This document shows, piece by piece, positions 15,948 through 25,634 of a stretch of 64,000 nt of DNA. The DNA lies in NCBI GenBank assembly GCA_963745765.1, contig CAVUYQ010000036.1:88214-152213 (forward strand), read 5' to 3'. Every line of letters begins with the position of its first letter. Within the stretch, counting starts at the first letter, position 1. Origin of the DNA: Ww85 sp963745765. GTDB taxonomy: Bacteria > Desulfobacterota > Desulfobulbia > Desulfobulbales > Desulfocapsaceae. A model generated the notes under the pieces. That model was not told the origin of the DNA and searched no databases. It was given only the letters and a program-made list of their open reading frames with translations. Position numbers and translations under genes: made by a program.

Positions 15948-18350
15948 GTGGAATTCAATGATTCACTCAGCATTGGCATGGAAGATTTGTCAAGAGACAA
16001 TGATATGGAGATCCCGGAGGTTCTGCCGATGATGGCGGTCAGGGATGTCGTCATTTTCAATTATATGATTATCCCCTTGTTTGTCGGCCGCCCTGGCTCT
16101 GTCGAGGCCGTTAACGATGCGTTGAATTCGGACAAGCTGCTGATGCTTGTCACCCAGCGTGATGCCACAAAAGACAATCCAGTTCCGGACGATCTTTATT
16201 CCGTCGGCATGGTATGTATGATCATGCGCACGCTGAAGCTGCCTGACGGCAGGCTGAAGGTGCTGGTTCAGGCGATGTCCAAGGCCCGCATCGAAAAATA
16301 TGTGCGAACTGAGCCTAATTATCAGGTATCCATAAAAGTTGTCGAGGATGAGGACGTATCAGAGATTTCGGTGGAAATGGAAGCCCTGATGAGGACCGTG
16401 CGCGAGCAGACAGAAAAAATCATGTCCCTGCGCGGTATACTCTCTGCCGATCTGATGATGATTATCAATAATATTGAGGACCCCGGCCGGCTGGCCGACC
16501 TGATCGGCTCGAATCTTCGTCTGAAAATTCCTGAATCCCAGTCCATCCTGGAGGAAGTTAATCCGGTGAAGCGCTTACGCCTGGTTAACAGTCTTCTCAG
16601 CAAGGAGCTGGAAGTATCGACGGTTCAGGCGAAGATTCAGAATGACGCCAAAGAGGAGATGAGCAAGTCGCAGCGTGAGTACATCCTGCGGGAGCAATTG
16701 CACGCTTTGCAGAAGGAACTTGGCGACGCTGATGAACGAACCCAGGAAATCGATGAGCTTGAGCGCAAGCTGAAAAAAACCAAGATGGCGAAGCCGATCC
16801 GGAAAGAGACGCGCAAACAGATTCGTCGAATGGAGATGATGCACCCTGATTCCTCGGAGGCGACCATCATCAGGACCTATATCGACTGGATTCTCGATTT
16901 ACCCTGGAAAAAGAGTACCAAGGATCAGCTCGATCTGAAAACCGCTAAACTGGTTCTCGATGAGGATCATTTCGGACTTGATCGGGTGAAGGAACGAATT
17001 CTTGAGTTTCTTGCCGTTCGCAAGCTCAATCAATCTACAAAAGGGCCGATTCTCTGTTTTGTCGGTCCTCCGGGAGTCGGCAAGACGTCACTTGGTCAGG
17101 CGATAGCCCGGGCCATGGGGCGCAAATTCCACCGTATGTCGCTCGGAGGAATGCGCGATGAGGCGGAAATCAGGGGGCATCGGCGTACCTACATCGGCGC
17201 AATGCCGGGACGGATTATCCAGGGACTGAAGACGGTTAAGTCAAATAACCCGGTTTTCATGATGGATGAGATTGATAAAATTGGTTCCGATTATCGGGGT
17301 GATCCCTCCTCGGCTCTGCTTGAGGTTCTCGATCCCGAACAAAATTTCGAGTTCTCTGATCATTACATGAATCTGCCGTTTGACCTCTCCAAGGTCATGT
17401 TTATCACCACGGCCAACATTGCCGATACTATCCCGGGACCGTTGTATGACCGCATGGAGGTAATTTATCTGGCCGGTTATACCCTGGAGGAAAAACTTGT
17501 TATTGCCAACCGCTACCTGCTGCCGAGACAGGTTCGGGAGAACGGGCTGAAAAAACGCCAGCTCCGTATAGATGATGCCACCATTACCCTGATCATCACG
17601 CATTACACCAGAGAAGCGGGGCTGAGAAACCTCGAACGCGAGATCGGTAAAATCTGTCGAAAGATTGCCCGGAAAATAGCCGAAGGCGGCAGCGGGCCAT
17701 ACACCGTATCAACGAGGAACCTCGACAGATATCTCGGGCCGCCGAAAACCATACCCGAGTCTGAAATGGAGAGCCTGGATCAGCCAGGACTCGTGACCGG
17801 TCTGGCCTGGACTGAATACGGCGGAGAGATCCTGCATATTGAGGTCAACCTGATGCCCGGTAAAGGAAAATTGATCCTGACCGGTCAACTCGGCGAGGTA
17901 ATGAAGGAATCCGCCCAGGCTGCACTTACCTACTGCCGGAGTCGTTCGAAAGAGTTGCCGGTAAAAGAGGACTTTTTCGAGACGACTGATATTCATATTC
18001 ATGTTCCTGCCGGAGCTATCCCGAAAGACGGGCCCTCTGCCGGGATCACCATTGCGACGGCGTTGTATTCTGCAATAACCGGTAAAAAGGTTCGTAAAGA
18101 CATTGCCATGACCGGTGAGGTAACCCTGCGCGGACGGGTATTGCCGATCGGCGGCCTGAAGGAAAAAGCCCTTGCCGCTCTACGGGTGAATCTTATCAAC
18201 GTGATTATTCCTGAACAGAACAAGAAAGACCTGGTGGAAATTCCAGAAGATGTCCGTAAGCGTATGACCTTTTATCCGGTAAAGGATATGGATCAGGTGA
18301 TATCCCTGGCCTTTGACAGAACGCAGAAATCGGGGCGAAGAAAAAAATAA
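15948..18350 (+). CDS. lon: ATP-dependent Lon protease (copy 1)
   Basis: This Lon of about 800 residues has the N-terminal LonB12 substrate domain (L-P-M-M-A-V-R-D-V-V-I-F-N), an AAA+ module with Walker A G-P-P-G-V-G-K-T near 373 and Walker B M-M-D-E-I-D-K-I, and the protease domain. The protease domain has catalytic Ser in P-K-D-G-P-S-A-G near 695 and Lys in G-G-L-K-E-K-A near 738. The GTG at 15948 is chosen because GGAGG (15938-15942) lies 5 nt before it; a GTG at 15936 is also possible. mltG follows 2 bp downstream. A second, different lon is at 58360-60771. Confidence 0.95.
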   Translation: MEFNDSLSIGMEDLSRDNDMEIPEVLPMMAVRDVVIFNYMIIPLFVGRPGSVEAVNDALNSDKLLMLVTQRDATKDNPVPDDLYSVGMVCMIMRTLKLPDGRLKVLVQAMSKARIEKYVRTEPNYQVSIKVVEDEDVSEISVEMEALMRTVREQTEKIMSLRGILSADLMMIINNIEDPGRLADLIGSNLRLKIPESQSILEEVNPVKRLRLVNSLLSKELEVSTVQAKIQNDAKEEMSKSQREYILREQLHALQKELGDADERTQEIDELERKLKKTKMAKPIRKETRKQIRRMEMMHPDSSEATIIRTYIDWILDLPWKKSTKDQLDLKTAKLVLDEDHFGLDRVKERILEFLAVRKLNQSTKGPILCFVGPPGVGKTSLGQAIARAMGRKFHRMSLGGMRDEAEIRGHRRTYIGAMPGRIIQGLKTVKSNNPVFMMDEIDKIGSDYRGDPSSALLEVLDPEQNFEFSDHYMNLPFDLSKVMFITTANIADTIPGPLYDRMEVIYLAGYTLEEKLVIANRYLLPRQVRENGLKKRQLRIDDATITLIITHYTREAGLRNLEREIGKICRKIARKIAEGGSGPYTVSTRNLDRYLGPPKTIPESEMESLDQPGLVTGLAWTEYGGEILHIEVNLMPGKGKLILTGQLGEVMKESAQAALTYCRSRSKELPVKEDFFETTDIHIHVPAGAIPKDGPSAGITIATALYSAITGKKVRKDIAMTGEVTLRGRVLPIGGLKEKALAALRVNLINVIIPEQNKKDLVEIPEDVRKRMTFYPVKDMDQVISLAFDRTQKSGRRKK

Positions 18351-18352
18351 AC

Positions 18353-19432
18353 GTGCAGCCACCAACCGAACCTTCAGAGAAAAAGCATCGGTGGTATACC
18401 GATATCAGAGTAAGGGTTGCACTTTTTGCAGCCCTTATTTTTTTCCTGGCCGTCTCCAGTGTCGCCGGATGGTTTCTCAGTTACGCATTGCAGCCAGGAC
18501 CGCTGCAGTCAGAAGACAAGGTGGTCGTCTCTATCCCGAAAGGGGCCTCGATTCAGCAGATTGTTGTGATTTTAGACAAGGCCGGGTTGATTAATGCTGA
18601 CGCACGTTTCATCCTTATTGCCCGGCTGACAGGACTTGCCGGCAGCCTTCAGGCCGGTGAATTCAGTCTTCAGACAAACCTCAAACCAGTAGATGTTATT
18701 CGCGAACTGGCATTTGCCCATCCCCTTGAACACAGTGTCACTATTACAGAGGGCTTAAACACTGAAGAGGTTGCTGATATTCTCGCAGCTGACGGTTGGG
18801 TGGACAAACAGCGTTTTCTTCACCTGGCCCACGATCGAGCCTTTCTTGATGAACTCGGGCTCAGGGGCAGTCTCTCTGTCGAGGGCTACCTTTTCCCTGA
18901 TACCTATCATCTTGTCAGACCCCCGCCTGAAGAAAAACAGATCATCCGCAAACTGGTTGAGCGGGCACTTTCTGTCTGGGAAAGCCTTGCCGGAACTGAC
19001 GTTGCCAGCGGTTTGAGCCGTAATGAAGTGTTCACCCTTGCATCCATCATAGAAAAGGAGACCGGACGACCCGAGGAGAGGCCGGTGATTGCCGGTGTCT
19101 TTTTGAATCGGCTGAGAAAGAATATGCGGCTGCAGTCCGATCCGACGGTCATCTATGGAATGGCTGACTTTGATGGAAATCTGTTGCGTTCCGATTTAAA
19201 GGAACCGACACCCTATAACACCTATCTTATTCCCGGCCTGCCGCCGGGGCCGATCTGCAACCCCGGAAAAGAAGCCCTGCAGGCCGTCCTGCTGCCGGAC
19301 AAGAACGATTACCTCTATTTTGTCTCAAGAAATGATGGTACCCATCATTTCTCAAAAACACTCAAGGAGCATAATCGTGCGGTAAGGGAGTACCGGAGAA
19401 GCAAAAGCGTACAACAAAACAGGGTACCATGA
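18353..19432 (+). CDS. mltG: Endolytic murein transglycosylase
   Basis: The 359-residue protein has one N-terminal membrane helix (about 22-45), a LysM-like linker (V-S-I-P-K-G-A-S-I-Q-Q-I) and the YceG/MltG catalytic domain. The catalytic Glu is in L-A-S-I-I-E-K-E-T-G, with N-R-L, L-Q-S-D-P-T-V-I-Y-G and Y-N-T-Y near it. It cuts nascent glycan strands at the inner membrane and sets their length. The start is GTG, 2 bp after lon, so the genes are probably cotranscribed. Confidence 0.94.
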   Translation: MQPPTEPSEKKHRWYTDIRVRVALFAALIFFLAVSSVAGWFLSYALQPGPLQSEDKVVVSIPKGASIQQIVVILDKAGLINADARFILIARLTGLAGSLQAGEFSLQTNLKPVDVIRELAFAHPLEHSVTITEGLNTEEVADILAADGWVDKQRFLHLAHDRAFLDELGLRGSLSVEGYLFPDTYHLVRPPPEEKQIIRKLVERALSVWESLAGTDVASGLSRNEVFTLASIIEKETGRPEERPVIAGVFLNRLRKNMRLQSDPTVIYGMADFDGNLLRSDLKEPTPYNTYLIPGLPPGPICNPGKEALQAVLLPDKNDYLYFVSRNDGTHHFSKTLKEHNRAVREYRRSKSVQQNRVP

Positions 19433-19532
19433 ATTGAAGCGCTGGAACTTTTCTGGAATTCTGCTATGCTCACTATTCTCATACATGAGGATAGTGACAA
19501 ATGATTTAATAAAACAGGGTTGAAAGAGTGCT

Positions 19533-21179
19533 TTGAAAATAGCCTTAATCCAGATTAATCCCGTTATTGGTGATTTTGCGGCAAATTGCGAGAAAATACT
19601 CAGCTATGTCGGCAGGGCCCATGCGGCTGGCTGCGGACTTGCGATTCTGCCCGAGCTTGTTGTCTCAGGCTATCCGCCGCTCGATCTTCTTGAGCGAAAA
19701 TCGTTTCTGGCAGACCATGATGCGGCGCTGGGAAAACTACTTGATGATCTGCCGCCGCTGCCGGTGGTATTCGGCTGTATCGAGTGCAGGAACGATAAGC
19801 CCGGGAAACCGCTCTATAACAGCGTGCTGGTGGCCCGTGATGGAGAAATTGTACACCGTACAAGAAAACAGCTGCTGCCGGCCTATGATGTTTTTGATGA
19901 AAACCGCTATTTTGAACCGGGAGCGCCCGGTGAGCTGTTCCACCTGGATAACCTTACCTGTGCCCTGACCGTCTGTGAAGATATCTGGCACCATGCAATA
20001 GGTGATTACCGGGCCGAGCCGCTTGCTTCTCTGTTTAAAAAAGCAGAAGCGGCAGGCAGAGACATTGATGTTATCATCAATGTCTCTGCTTCACCTTTTC
20101 AGCGCGGTAAAAGGAGCCTGCGAGCAGATATTTTTTCTGCCCTCATCGGGCAGTATCATACCCCGTTTATCTATGTTAATCAGGTAGGCGGCCAGGATTC
20201 ATTGATCTTTGACGGCGGCAGCCTTGCCTATAATGCACAGGGAGAGGTGGTCGCACAGGCACGATGTTTTAATGAGGATATGGTGTTCCTTGATTCCGGC
20301 AGCTGGGTAGGTGATATCCGGCCGGATGTCCCTGACGGTGAAGTGGCTTTGGTGCATGATGCACTGGTTATGGGTGTTCGTGATTATGTCCATAAGAGCG
20401 GCTTTACAAAGGTGGTACTCGGGCTCTCCGGCGGCATAGACTCCGCTCTTACCGCCGCACTTGCTGTCCGGGCGCTGGGTGCTGAAAATGTGCTTGGCGT
20501 CGCTCTGCCGTCGCCATACAGTTCCGCTGATTCACTCGAAGATGCCAGGGATCTGGCCGACCGTTGCGGCTGCCGTTTTGAGGTATTGCCGATCACCGCG
20601 CTTTTCGACAGCTATCGCTCCAGTCTTTCCGGGATCTTTGCCGGGATGGAGGAGGACGTAACCGAACAGAACATCCAGGCCCGAATCCGTGGTAATCTCC
20701 TTATGGCTCTATCTAATAAATTGGGGCATCTGTTGTTGACAACAGGCAACAAGAGCGAGATGGCAGTCGGTTACTGCACGCTTTACGGGGATATGAGCGG
20801 CGGTCTTGCGGTTATATCCGATGTACCGAAACAGCTGGTATATGAACTCGCCAGGTATATCAACCGAGGCGAGGAAATTATCCCGTCGCGTATTCTCGTC
20901 AAGCCGCCAACGGCAGAACTGCGGCCGGACCAGTGTGACCAGGATGATCTGCCGCCCTACGAGCTTCTCGATACTATTCTTGAGATGTATCTTGAACAGG
21001 GTGTCGGCAAAGATGAGATTATTGCAAGAGGTTTTGACAAATCCATCGTGGAAGATATTATCCGTCGCATCAGGATCAATGAATATAAACGAAAACAGGC
21101 ACCCATGGGACTGAAGGTCACCAGTAAGGCCTTCGGCTTCGGCAGACGGCTGCCCAATGTACAGAACTATCGTGGCTAA
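19533..21179 (+). CDS. nadE: Glutamine-dependent NAD+ synthetase
   Basis: The 548-residue enzyme has an N-terminal nitrilase-type glutaminase domain: catalytic Glu in L-P-E-L-V-V-S-G-Y-P, Lys in R-K-Q-L-L-P, Cys in L-T-V-C-E-D. The C-terminal synthetase domain has the P-loop L-G-L-S-G-G-I-D-S-A. It makes NAD from deamido-NAD with glutamine as nitrogen source. The start is TTG at 19533, with GAAAGAG upstream; the next residues K-I-A-L-I-Q-I-N-P match the family N-terminus. Confidence 0.96.
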   Translation: MKIALIQINPVIGDFAANCEKILSYVGRAHAAGCGLAILPELVVSGYPPLDLLERKSFLADHDAALGKLLDDLPPLPVVFGCIECRNDKPGKPLYNSVLVARDGEIVHRTRKQLLPAYDVFDENRYFEPGAPGELFHLDNLTCALTVCEDIWHHAIGDYRAEPLASLFKKAEAAGRDIDVIINVSASPFQRGKRSLRADIFSALIGQYHTPFIYVNQVGGQDSLIFDGGSLAYNAQGEVVAQARCFNEDMVFLDSGSWVGDIRPDVPDGEVALVHDALVMGVRDYVHKSGFTKVVLGLSGGIDSALTAALAVRALGAENVLGVALPSPYSSADSLEDARDLADRCGCRFEVLPITALFDSYRSSLSGIFAGMEEDVTEQNIQARIRGNLLMALSNKLGHLLLTTGNKSEMAVGYCTLYGDMSGGLAVISDVPKQLVYELARYINRGEEIIPSRILVKPPTAELRPDQCDQDDLPPYELLDTILEMYLEQGVGKDEIIARGFDKSIVEDIIRRIRINEYKRKQAPMGLKVTSKAFGFGRRLPNVQNYRG

Positions 21180-21193
21180 CCTCCTTTCACTGC

Positions 21194-23023
21194 ATGCTTA
21201 GAACTATTTCCCCTTTTCGCGTCCTGCTGGCGAGCCTGGCATTCTTACTCTTTCTTGGTGGAGTGGCTGCACTTGTTTATCGTGAAAACAAGCTCGAGCG
21301 CCCGGAGGAGATTTTCATCACCACCTCGGGCCGTGTGGATATGTGTTTGTTCTGCCACACAAAGGAAAAACTCGATCCGGCCCACGATGCCAAGGTGATC
21401 GGATGTACACCATGTCATCGCGGCGATCCTCTGGCAGTCGAAAAAGACCGGGCGCACACCGGCATTGTTATCAACCCGGGTGATTTGCGGGTGGTTAACC
21501 GGACCTGCGGCGTTGAAGGATGCCATCCTTCAGACGTTAAAAAAGTCGTAAACTCGCTGATGGCCACCAATCGCGGTATTATCGGTACGCTGCTTTTCTA
21601 CTGGGGTGAAATTCCGTCGCAGGACACCGATCTCACGGTAAAAGACCTGATAGATTCCGGTGAGACGTCTCTGGCACTTGATTATTATCGGAAACTCTGC
21701 GGAACCTGTCACCTCTGGAAACAGAAAAATGATATGCCGGGTGTGCCGACCTTTTTCAACGAGAAAGGCGGCGGCTGTTCGGCCTGTCATTTCACCATGC
21801 CTGCAGGTCATGAACGGCCTTCTGTCACTGAATCGGATGACTCTTTTCTTGAAAAAGACGATAAGGAACAAAAGATACATCCGCTGGTAACAAAGCGGGT
21901 TCCTGATAACAATTGCATTCGTTGTCACAACAGATCAGGGCGCGTCGGCCTCTCCTATATCGGGGTCTTTGAATCGGAAGGCTATGGCACCCCTTATCAG
22001 GATGGCAGCCTCTCTTCCCGGAGAATGCCGGGTGATCGATTTTATCTCAAGCTGGCCGATGATATTCACCACCGGCGTGACATGTCCTGTATCGATTGTC
22101 ACACCAGGGAAGAGATTATGGGTAATGGCACCAGCTATGCTCACTATGAGGAACAGCTGGAAATATCGTGCCAGGTATGTCACCGTCAAGATCCCGGGAC
22201 GACAAGAAAAAACAATGAGTTAGTCAATGTCGTGCTCAAGGACGGTATGTACCGTCTTATCGGCAAAAACAACGAGCGGGAATATGCTCTTCGCCCGCCC
22301 AAAGAGGGTGTCTGTAATTTTACCGGTCACAAACGGGTGGGCTGTGAAGCATGCCATTCCACCTGGGTGCCGCAATGTTACGGTTGCCATGTCAAGCGGG
22401 ATGAGGCGCAAAAACATCTCGACAAACTGAGCCTTGAGGAGACGAACGGGCAATGGGTGGAAGGTCGTTCCTATATCAGGTATCAAAAACCGATGCTGGC
22501 GGTCTGGAAGGACAAGGTTGTCATCGTAACGCCGGGCTGCCAGGATGTCGTCAGCCTGTTTGATAAGGAAGGAGAACTCGAAGAAAGTTTCAACCGGTTT
22601 ACCATGGCGGCTATCAATCCCCATACGACACAGGAAAAAGGTCGAACCTGCACTGATTGTCATAGCTCGACGAAAACGGTTGGTCTGGGTGAAGGGGTAC
22701 TGACGGTCAGAGATTCCATTATAACCTTCACTCCGCTGGACAAGGGTATTGAGACGGAGGCTGGTAAAACGGTGGGTTTTGATACCTTTGTCGCCCTGGA
22801 CGGTACCCCCCTGCAGTATGGTTCCCGGCCGGACCTGCGGCCATTTAACGCAGGCGAGCTGCGCACTATCCTTCGTGTCGGTCTCTGTGTCGGGTGTCAT
22901 AGCAGCTATGAAGATCCTGTCTGGCGGAAATATAATGACACCACTGTTTGCGCACGACCCGGGGCCGATAACAGTATGGCCCTGGCCCGGTGGCCGGTTG
23001 ACGGAGGTGTCGATGATAATTAA
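21194..23023 (+). CDS. Membrane-anchored dodecaheme c-type cytochrome
   Basis: The 609-residue protein begins with one membrane anchor (about 8-30) and is otherwise periplasmic. I count eleven C-x2-C-H heme sites (C-L-F-C-H, C-T-P-C-H, C-G-T-C-H, C-S-A-C-H, C-I-R-C-H, C-I-D-C-H, C-Q-V-C-H, C-E-A-C-H, C-Y-G-C-H, C-T-D-C-H, C-V-G-C-H) and one C-x4-C-H (C-G-V-E-G-C-H), so up to 12 hemes. It probably passes electrons from the quinol pool or a periplasmic dehydrogenase to a terminal reductase or outward; the partner is not in the window. It sits between nadE and hflX, 14 bp after nadE. Confidence 0.9.
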   Translation: MLRTISPFRVLLASLAFLLFLGGVAALVYRENKLERPEEIFITTSGRVDMCLFCHTKEKLDPAHDAKVIGCTPCHRGDPLAVEKDRAHTGIVINPGDLRVVNRTCGVEGCHPSDVKKVVNSLMATNRGIIGTLLFYWGEIPSQDTDLTVKDLIDSGETSLALDYYRKLCGTCHLWKQKNDMPGVPTFFNEKGGGCSACHFTMPAGHERPSVTESDDSFLEKDDKEQKIHPLVTKRVPDNNCIRCHNRSGRVGLSYIGVFESEGYGTPYQDGSLSSRRMPGDRFYLKLADDIHHRRDMSCIDCHTREEIMGNGTSYAHYEEQLEISCQVCHRQDPGTTRKNNELVNVVLKDGMYRLIGKNNEREYALRPPKEGVCNFTGHKRVGCEACHSTWVPQCYGCHVKRDEAQKHLDKLSLEETNGQWVEGRSYIRYQKPMLAVWKDKVVIVTPGCQDVVSLFDKEGELEESFNRFTMAAINPHTTQEKGRTCTDCHSSTKTVGLGEGVLTVRDSIITFTPLDKGIETEAGKTVGFDTFVALDGTPLQYGSRPDLRPFNAGELRTILRVGLCVGCHSSYEDPVWRKYNDTTVCARPGADNSMALARWPVDGGVDDN

Positions 23024-23046
23024 GCAAAGCCTCAGGGAGAAAAGCC

Positions 23047-24696
23047 ATTTCCAGAATAAGCGGTAATCTGCAGGGTCTGAAAAAAAACCAGTTAAAAACG
23101 CTTGAGCGATTTTTGAGCCGCCGGGTTCCAGTCGAGCTGATAATCGGCGCGGAAATGGCTCGTGCTATCTGTGAGCTGTCCTCTGAGTTGAACCGACAGA
23201 TAGGGTTGTTGATTCATCGCTCCGGCAAGATTGAAAACGTTATTGTCGGTGATCATAACGGGCTGATGCTGCCCGCTGTCTCCCAGATCAGGTCTTCCGG
23301 CGGCCGGCTCAGGGGGCTTCGGCTGGTGCATACGCATCCCGGTGGAGAAGACATCAGCGATGATGATCTGATGGATCTGCTCTTTCTCCGGCTTGATTTG
23401 CTGTCGGTTCTCAAAATAACTGCGGACGGTCTGCCGGAACGGCTCTATTCGGTCCACCTGCTGCCGGCCGCAGAAGAGGGGGAAAACTGGTCTTTTCTTG
23501 ACCCTGTTCATCCTGCCCGACAGACTGTTTCCTGCAGCGAGATGATCGAGTCGCTTGAGGAGGAGTTTTCACGCCGACAGAAAACAGCAGTCCTTGATCA
23601 GGGCAGGGATCGGGCCCTTCTCATCAGTGTCAGTACTGAATCCCGCGAGCAGGCTGAGGCCTCGCTTGCGGAACTGGCGGAACTTGCCGCCTCAGGTGGT
23701 GTAATCGTCCTGGAAAAAGTACTGCAGCGGCGCAGGAAAATCGATCCGAGGCTGATCCTGGGTCGCGGCAAGTTAACCGATATTATTATTCTCGCCCTGC
23801 GCCTTGATGCGAACCTGCTTGTCTTTAATCAGGAACTTAATCCTTCCCAGATACGCTCGATAACAGACTTCACCGATCTCCGGGTAATTGACCGCACACA
23901 ACTGATTCTTGATATTTTTGCCACGAGGGCAAAAAGCAGGGAGGGTAAACTGCAGGTGGAGATGGCTCAGCTCAAATATATGCTGCCGCGGCTGTCTTCC
24001 CGTGATGATTCTCTTTCCAGGCTCACCGGCGGAATTGGTGCCAGGGGACCTGGTGAGACGAAACTTGAGGTAGATCGCCGGAGAATCAATGACCGCCTGA
24101 CACGTCTGGCAAAAGAACTGGAAATGGTCAGCCGGGAGCGTTACCGCCGGCGGGCCAAGCGGCGGAAAAAGGATGTGCCGGTTATCTCTCTCGTCGGCTA
24201 CACAAACGCCGGTAAATCGACACTGCTCAATACCTTGACAAACAGTGATATTCTTGCGGAAGATAAACTCTTTGCCACCCTCGATCCTACCAGCCGCAGA
24301 CTGCGGTTTCCTGAAGAAATAGAGGTAATCATCACCGACACCGTCGGTTTTATCAACAATCTGCCCGAAGGACTGCTGAAGGCCTTCAAGGCGACGCTCG
24401 AGGAACTCGAGGAAGCAGACCTGCTCGTTCATGTGATCGATTTCTCCAACCCCGCTTATCGTTACCAGATGGCGGTGGTGGAGGAATTGCTGACAGAGTT
24501 GAACCTGAATACTATTCCCACCTTGAAGGTCTTTAATAAAATAGATCTTCTTGTTAGCAGCGGAGAGGAGCAGAAAAAGATCCCCGAGGAAGGGATCGGT
24601 CTGAGCGCCCTGAACAGTGATACTTTTGAGCCGTTTCTCATCAGGGCGCAGCAGATGATGAAAAAAGTTATCGGCCGGCGGTTTCAGGGCGGATGA
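23047..24696 (+). CDS. hflX: Ribosome-associated GTPase HflX, probable ATT start
   Basis: The GTPase G1 motif is G-Y-T-N-A-G-K-S, with D-T-V-G-F-I (G3) and F-N-K-I-D (G4). They follow the HflX N-domain (G-R-G-K-L and the G-G-I-G-A-R-G-P-G-E-T-K-L-E linker). A further N-terminal domain of about 170 residues precedes it. The first conventional start is TTG 23113, but the frame upstream keeps family-like sequence (S-G-N-L-Q-G-L-K-K-N-Q-L-K). An AGGGAG at 23034-23039 lies 7 nt before an ATT at 23047, which I take as the start. HflX rescues or splits stalled ribosomes. It lies 23 bp after the cytochrome stop. Confidence 0.85.
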   Translation: MSRISGNLQGLKKNQLKTLERFLSRRVPVELIIGAEMARAICELSSELNRQIGLLIHRSGKIENVIVGDHNGLMLPAVSQIRSSGGRLRGLRLVHTHPGGEDISDDDLMDLLFLRLDLLSVLKITADGLPERLYSVHLLPAAEEGENWSFLDPVHPARQTVSCSEMIESLEEEFSRRQKTAVLDQGRDRALLISVSTESREQAEASLAELAELAASGGVIVLEKVLQRRRKIDPRLILGRGKLTDIIILALRLDANLLVFNQELNPSQIRSITDFTDLRVIDRTQLILDIFATRAKSREGKLQVEMAQLKYMLPRLSSRDDSLSRLTGGIGARGPGETKLEVDRRRINDRLTRLAKELEMVSRERYRRRAKRRKKDVPVISLVGYTNAGKSTLLNTLTNSDILAEDKLFATLDPTSRRLRFPEEIEVIITDTVGFINNLPEGLLKAFKATLEELEEADLLVHVIDFSNPAYRYQMAVVEELLTELNLNTIPTLKVFNKIDLLVSSGEEQKKIPEEGIGLSALNSDTFEPFLIRAQQMMKKVIGRRFQGG

Positions 24697-24707
24697 TTAT
24701 GGAGTGT

Positions 24708-25433
24708 TCAGTCATAGATGATGGTGTTGAAACGGTTGAGCATCTCTTCGGTTTCCGGGTCGATTTTATCCGCAATTTCATGGATACGGAATTCTTCAGC
24801 GCAGACGCTGCACCGCATCCGCAGGCGACTGCACGTGCGGAGCAATTCCAGGAGGCCTTCACAACGGGGACAGGTCATACTCAAGCCAGCAACTCCTGCC
24901 TGGTAAACAAGAGCTTTGAGCGGGTAGCCTCTGTCTGCAAGCATTTCTGCTCCGCCCTCCTGGCGGTCAACAATGGTTACGACGAGACCAACAACGAAAC
25001 CGGCAGCCTCGACACGCTCGATAACCTTTAACAAGGTGCCGCCGGTTGTCACCACGTCTTCCACAAGGGCGACGCGACACCCTTCGGGCATATTTTTCAG
25101 ACCTTCAATGTAATTTTCGGTTCCGTGACCTTTGGCTTCCTTGCGGACAATGAAGGCGGGGATGGGGCCTTTCTCGAGATAGCTGACAACGGAAACGGCA
25201 GTAACGAGCGGGTCAGCACCAAGTGTCATGCCGCCGACGGCCTGAATGGCCTCAGGTTCCATCCTGATCAGGTCATAGAGCAGTTTTCCGCAGAGGTATG
25301 ATCCTTCAGCATCAAGGGTTGTCTGTTTGCCGTCAACGTAAAAGTCTGATGTCTTGCCCGATGTAAGGGTAAAGGTACCTTTGCGGTATGATTTTTTCAG
25401 GAGTATGTTTTTAAGCCGTTGTTTTTCATCCAT
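24708..25433 (-). CDS. pyrE: Orotate phosphoribosyltransferase with Cys4 C-terminal extension
   Basis: Residues 1-180 are a standard PyrE: the PRPP motif is V-A-L-V-E-D-V-V-T-T-G-G-T and the flexible loop K-E-A-K-G-H-G. It makes OMP from orotate and PRPP in pyrimidine synthesis. An extra tail of about 55 residues carries C-P-R-C (188-191) and C-S-V-C (208-211), with another Cys at 201, looking like a zinc ribbon. Usual PyrE proteins end near residue 190-215 without this. The gene is convergent with hflX (11 bp) and divergent from glmS. Confidence 0.92.
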   Translation of the reverse strand: MDEKQRLKNILLKKSYRKGTFTLTSGKTSDFYVDGKQTTLDAEGSYLCGKLLYDLIRMEPEAIQAVGGMTLGADPLVTAVSVVSYLEKGPIPAFIVRKEAKGHGTENYIEGLKNMPEGCRVALVEDVVTTGGTLLKVIERVEAAGFVVGLVVTIVDRQEGGAEMLADRGYPLKALVYQAGVAGLSMTCPRCEGLLELLRTCSRLRMRCSVCAEEFRIHEIADKIDPETEEMLNRFNTIIYD

Positions 25434-25634
25434 AAGAATAGAACCGGTTGAATTTTCCTTTTGGGGTGAATGATGCGTGACGTAGTGAACCTAATCTTTT
25501 TTTACTGATGAGCAAAGAAAAAACTCGCAAAACACGAAAATGTAATGTTATTCTGGGTAATTATTTGGTGTGCAGAGGTTCTGATCTGCAATAATTGAAA
25601 TGATTGCATTCAAGAGATACCGGGAGGTTTTCCC

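Noticed and set aside
25434..25634. glmS ribozyme or riboswitch upstream of glmS
   Set aside because: No ribozyme-like core or conserved pairing was seen in the 200 bp before the gene; it looks like an ordinary divergent promoter region.
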